A stretch of 6,977 nt of DNA. Source: Planctomycetota bacterium. GTDB taxonomy: Bacteria; Planctomycetota; Planctomycetia; Planctomycetales; Planctomycetaceae. The DNA is taken from NCBI GenBank assembly GCA_024278285.1, contig JAJRTM010000581.1:1-6977 (forward strand), given 5' to 3'. A program made the translations under genes and the position numbers. Positions 5,844-6,977 of this stretch are shown in pieces; positions within the stretch are counted from its first letter, which is position 1; every line of letters begins with the position of its first letter. The notes beneath the pieces were generated by a model. That model had not been told where the DNA came from. It searched no databases and saw nothing but the letters and a program-made list of their open reading frames with translations.

Positions 5844-6199
5844 ATTGAGCAGTCAGTATCTTCAGTATCTTTTGAAAAAATTCCGTTCGGAGAAACGGGA
5901 ACTGATTTCGGGCCTGTTCCCTAACCCGGATAAACCGGAACTATAATTTATAAATCAGGGTAGCCCGACCAGTTTAGTGGTTGGGTGCCGCCAGGCACAA
6001 GATGAATGCGCCATGTGAGCTAGATTTAATTTGAGCTTCCAATAACCTTGGAGACCACATGGCGCAAGCATCTTGTTGCTACGCAACCTAACCGCTAAAA
6101 GCGGATGGGCTACCCAGTGATTTCAAATTATCCTGCCACTTTTGCGCAGAATTTCATTGATAAGAGCATAAAACTACATCTAAAGGAAAATAAGAACCA
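5844..6199. other. Intergenic region between argE and pyrC, mostly repeat
   Basis: After the argE stop there is a tandem 9-bp duplication of CAGTATCTT (5854-5862 and 5863-5871). A stem GGGAAC (5897-5902) with GTTCCC (5916-5921) and a short CCGG/CCGG stem (5926-5938) follow. Neither stem is followed by a convincing T run, so termination is uncertain. The REP element occupies 5958-6115. The last 80 bp before pyrC should hold its promoter, but no clear boxes were found. AAAGGAAA (6182-6189) is a weak, distant ribosome binding site. Confidence 0.55.
5958..6115. repeat. Long inverted REP pair (REPIN-like element 3) with covarying arms
   Basis: Two 60-bp arms (5958-6017 and 6056-6115) are imperfect inverted copies around a 38-bp centre. 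Both arms have GTAG near the outer end (5960-5963; CTAC at 6110-6113), followed at once by a hairpin. In the left arm CCCGACCA (5964-5971) pairs with TGGTTGGG (5978-5985). In the right arm CCGCT (6092-6096) pairs with AGCGG (6100-6104). A second hairpin follows: TGCC (5986-5989) with GGCA (5994-5997) on the left, and GTTGC (6075-6079) with GCAAC (6083-6087) on the right. The arms differ at these places but pairing is kept. The inner part CAAGATG-xx-TGCGCCATGTG is nearly identical in both. The architecture matches paired REP sequences; mobility by a RAYT transposase is inferred. Confidence 0.8.
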
Positions 6200-6977
6200 A
6201 TGCCGGCAAGTACGTTGATAAAAAATGCGGTCTGTCAATTACCGGGGGGACCAGAACGGATTGATGTTTTGATTTCGCAGGGGAAAATTATTCTCGATCC
6301 TGCGGTTCATACAACGGCTGAGGAAACGATTGATGCAACAGGCTTGCATTTGCTGCCCGGCGTGATTGATGATCAGGTTCATTTTCGTGATCCCGGATTG
6401 ACACATAAAGAAGATTTACATACTGGTTCGCGTGCTTGTGCAGCCGGGGGCGTGACGACATTCCTTGAGATGCCCAATACGAATCCTGCGACAATTACCT
6501 GTGATGAGTTACACAAGAAACTGGAACTTGCTGCAGGTAAATCGATTGTGAATTACGGTTTTTATATCGGGGCGACTCCCGATAATGTTGCAGAACTTCA
6601 ACAGGCGAAACGAACGCCGGGAATTAAAATATTCATCGGTTCGAGTACCGGCAATTTACTCGTTGATAAGCAGGAGGCACTGGAACGGATTTTTGCAGAA
6701 ACGACTCTTCCAATTTGTGCGCACTGCGAAGACGAGGAAACCGTCCGCAACAACGCCGCTGCACTGGATGGTGGAAAATGTATGGAAGATCATTCGAAAA
6801 TTCGTAACCACGAAGCAGCAGTTATTGCAACGAAGCGAGCCATGGAACTCGCAATTCGCCACAATCATCACTTTCACGTCCTGCATGTTTCGACAGCTCA
6901 GGAGTGTGATTTACTTCGAGAGTATCAACAACAAGTCAGCGATCCTGCCAAGCGGGTCATTTCTGCAGAAGCCTGTC
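6200..6977 (+). CDS. pyrC: Dihydroorotase, N-terminal 259 codons (cut by right edge)
   Basis: The protein belongs to the class I dihydroorotase/amidohydrolase group and should interconvert carbamoyl aspartate and dihydroorotate in pyrimidine synthesis. A small beta domain at 1-50 ([10 protein letters not shown]) is followed by [16 protein letters not shown] (51-66), [15 protein letters not shown] (82-96, substrate loop), [16 protein letters not shown] (141-156), ICAHCEDEE (172-180) and HVLHVST (226-232). H61, H175 and H229 are the likely metal ligands, and K143 is a candidate carboxylated lysine. Position 59, normally the first His of the HxH motif, is Gln. From memory, DDQVHFREPG is the normal form in a subgroup of dihydroorotases, for example in Bacteroidetes, so the gene is probably intact. 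The C-terminal part with the catalytic Asp is outside the window. Start: ATG 6200 behind a weak AAAGGAAA; no nearer start fits. Confidence 0.88.
   Translation, partial: MPASTLIKNAVCQLPGGPERIDVLISQGKIILDPAVHTTAEETIDATGLHLLPGVIDDQVHFRDPGLTHKEDLHTGSRACAAGGVTTFLEMPNTNPATITCDELHKKLELAAGKSIVNYGFYIGATPDNVAELQQAKRTPGIKIFIGSSTGNLLVDKQEALERIFAETTLPICAHCEDEETVRNNAAALDGGKCMEDHSKIRNHEAAVIATKRAMELAIRHNHHFHVLHVSTAQECDLLREYQQQVSDPAKRVISAEAC

Noticed and set aside
1..6977. CRISPR array, tRNA, rRNA, toxin-antitoxin or phage module
   Set aside because: No regularly spaced direct repeats, cloverleaf-like sequence, rRNA-like stretch or typical gene pairs were seen in the window.
4701..6977. argE-pyrC as one operon sharing carbamoyl phosphate metabolism
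   Set aside because: The 356-bp gap with a long REP element makes a single transcript unlikely from sequence alone.

Overview
The window looks like chromosomal DNA from a planctomycete, most likely of the Gimesia/Rubinisphaera kind, although the genus is only a guess. The main evidence is a BBP7-type outer-membrane beta-barrel protein, a family I know essentially only from Planctomycetes. A short secreted protein of a planctomycete style, loosely spaced genes and moderate base composition agree with this. No phage, plasmid, CRISPR or tRNA signal was seen.

Layout from left to right. (1) The first 25 codons of xseA (exonuclease VII large subunit) run off the left edge on the minus strand. (2) A 137-bp inverted-repeat element follows. 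(3) Next is a minus-strand TIM-barrel protein of the sugar phosphate isomerase/epimerase (AP_endonuc_2) superfamily, in which most of the expected metal ligands appear to be replaced. (4) A second, shorter inverted-repeat element fills the following gap. (5) A plus-strand gene encodes a small exported protein of unknown function. (6) About 570 bp without a convincing gene holds degenerate repeats. (7) A minus-strand gene encodes the BBP7 outer-membrane protein, with an acidic calcium-loop-like insertion. (8) A divergent intergenic region contains a perfect dyad. (9) An argE-type acetylornithine deacetylase starts at GTG. (10) A 356-bp gap is dominated by a 158-bp inverted-repeat element. (11) The last feature is the N-terminal 259 codons of a dihydroorotase (pyrC), cut by the right edge.

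The genes do not form one system. argE and pyrC belong to arginine and pyrimidine synthesis, which share carbamoyl phosphate, but the gap between them makes a single operon uncertain. xseA is a DNA-repair nuclease and BBP7 is an envelope protein.

The most interesting signal is not in the genes. Three inverted-repeat elements of different sequence lie in three separate gaps. All share one architecture: each arm begins with the tetranucleotide GTAG at the outer end, followed at once by a hairpin, and the two arms face each other. This is the layout of REP sequences paired as REPINs/BIMEs, the substrates of RAYT (TnpA-REP) Y1 transposases. In the third element the two arms differ in sequence, yet the differences preserve base pairing within each arm, as expected if the structure is selected. 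No transposase gene is visible here, so these would be non-autonomous copies.
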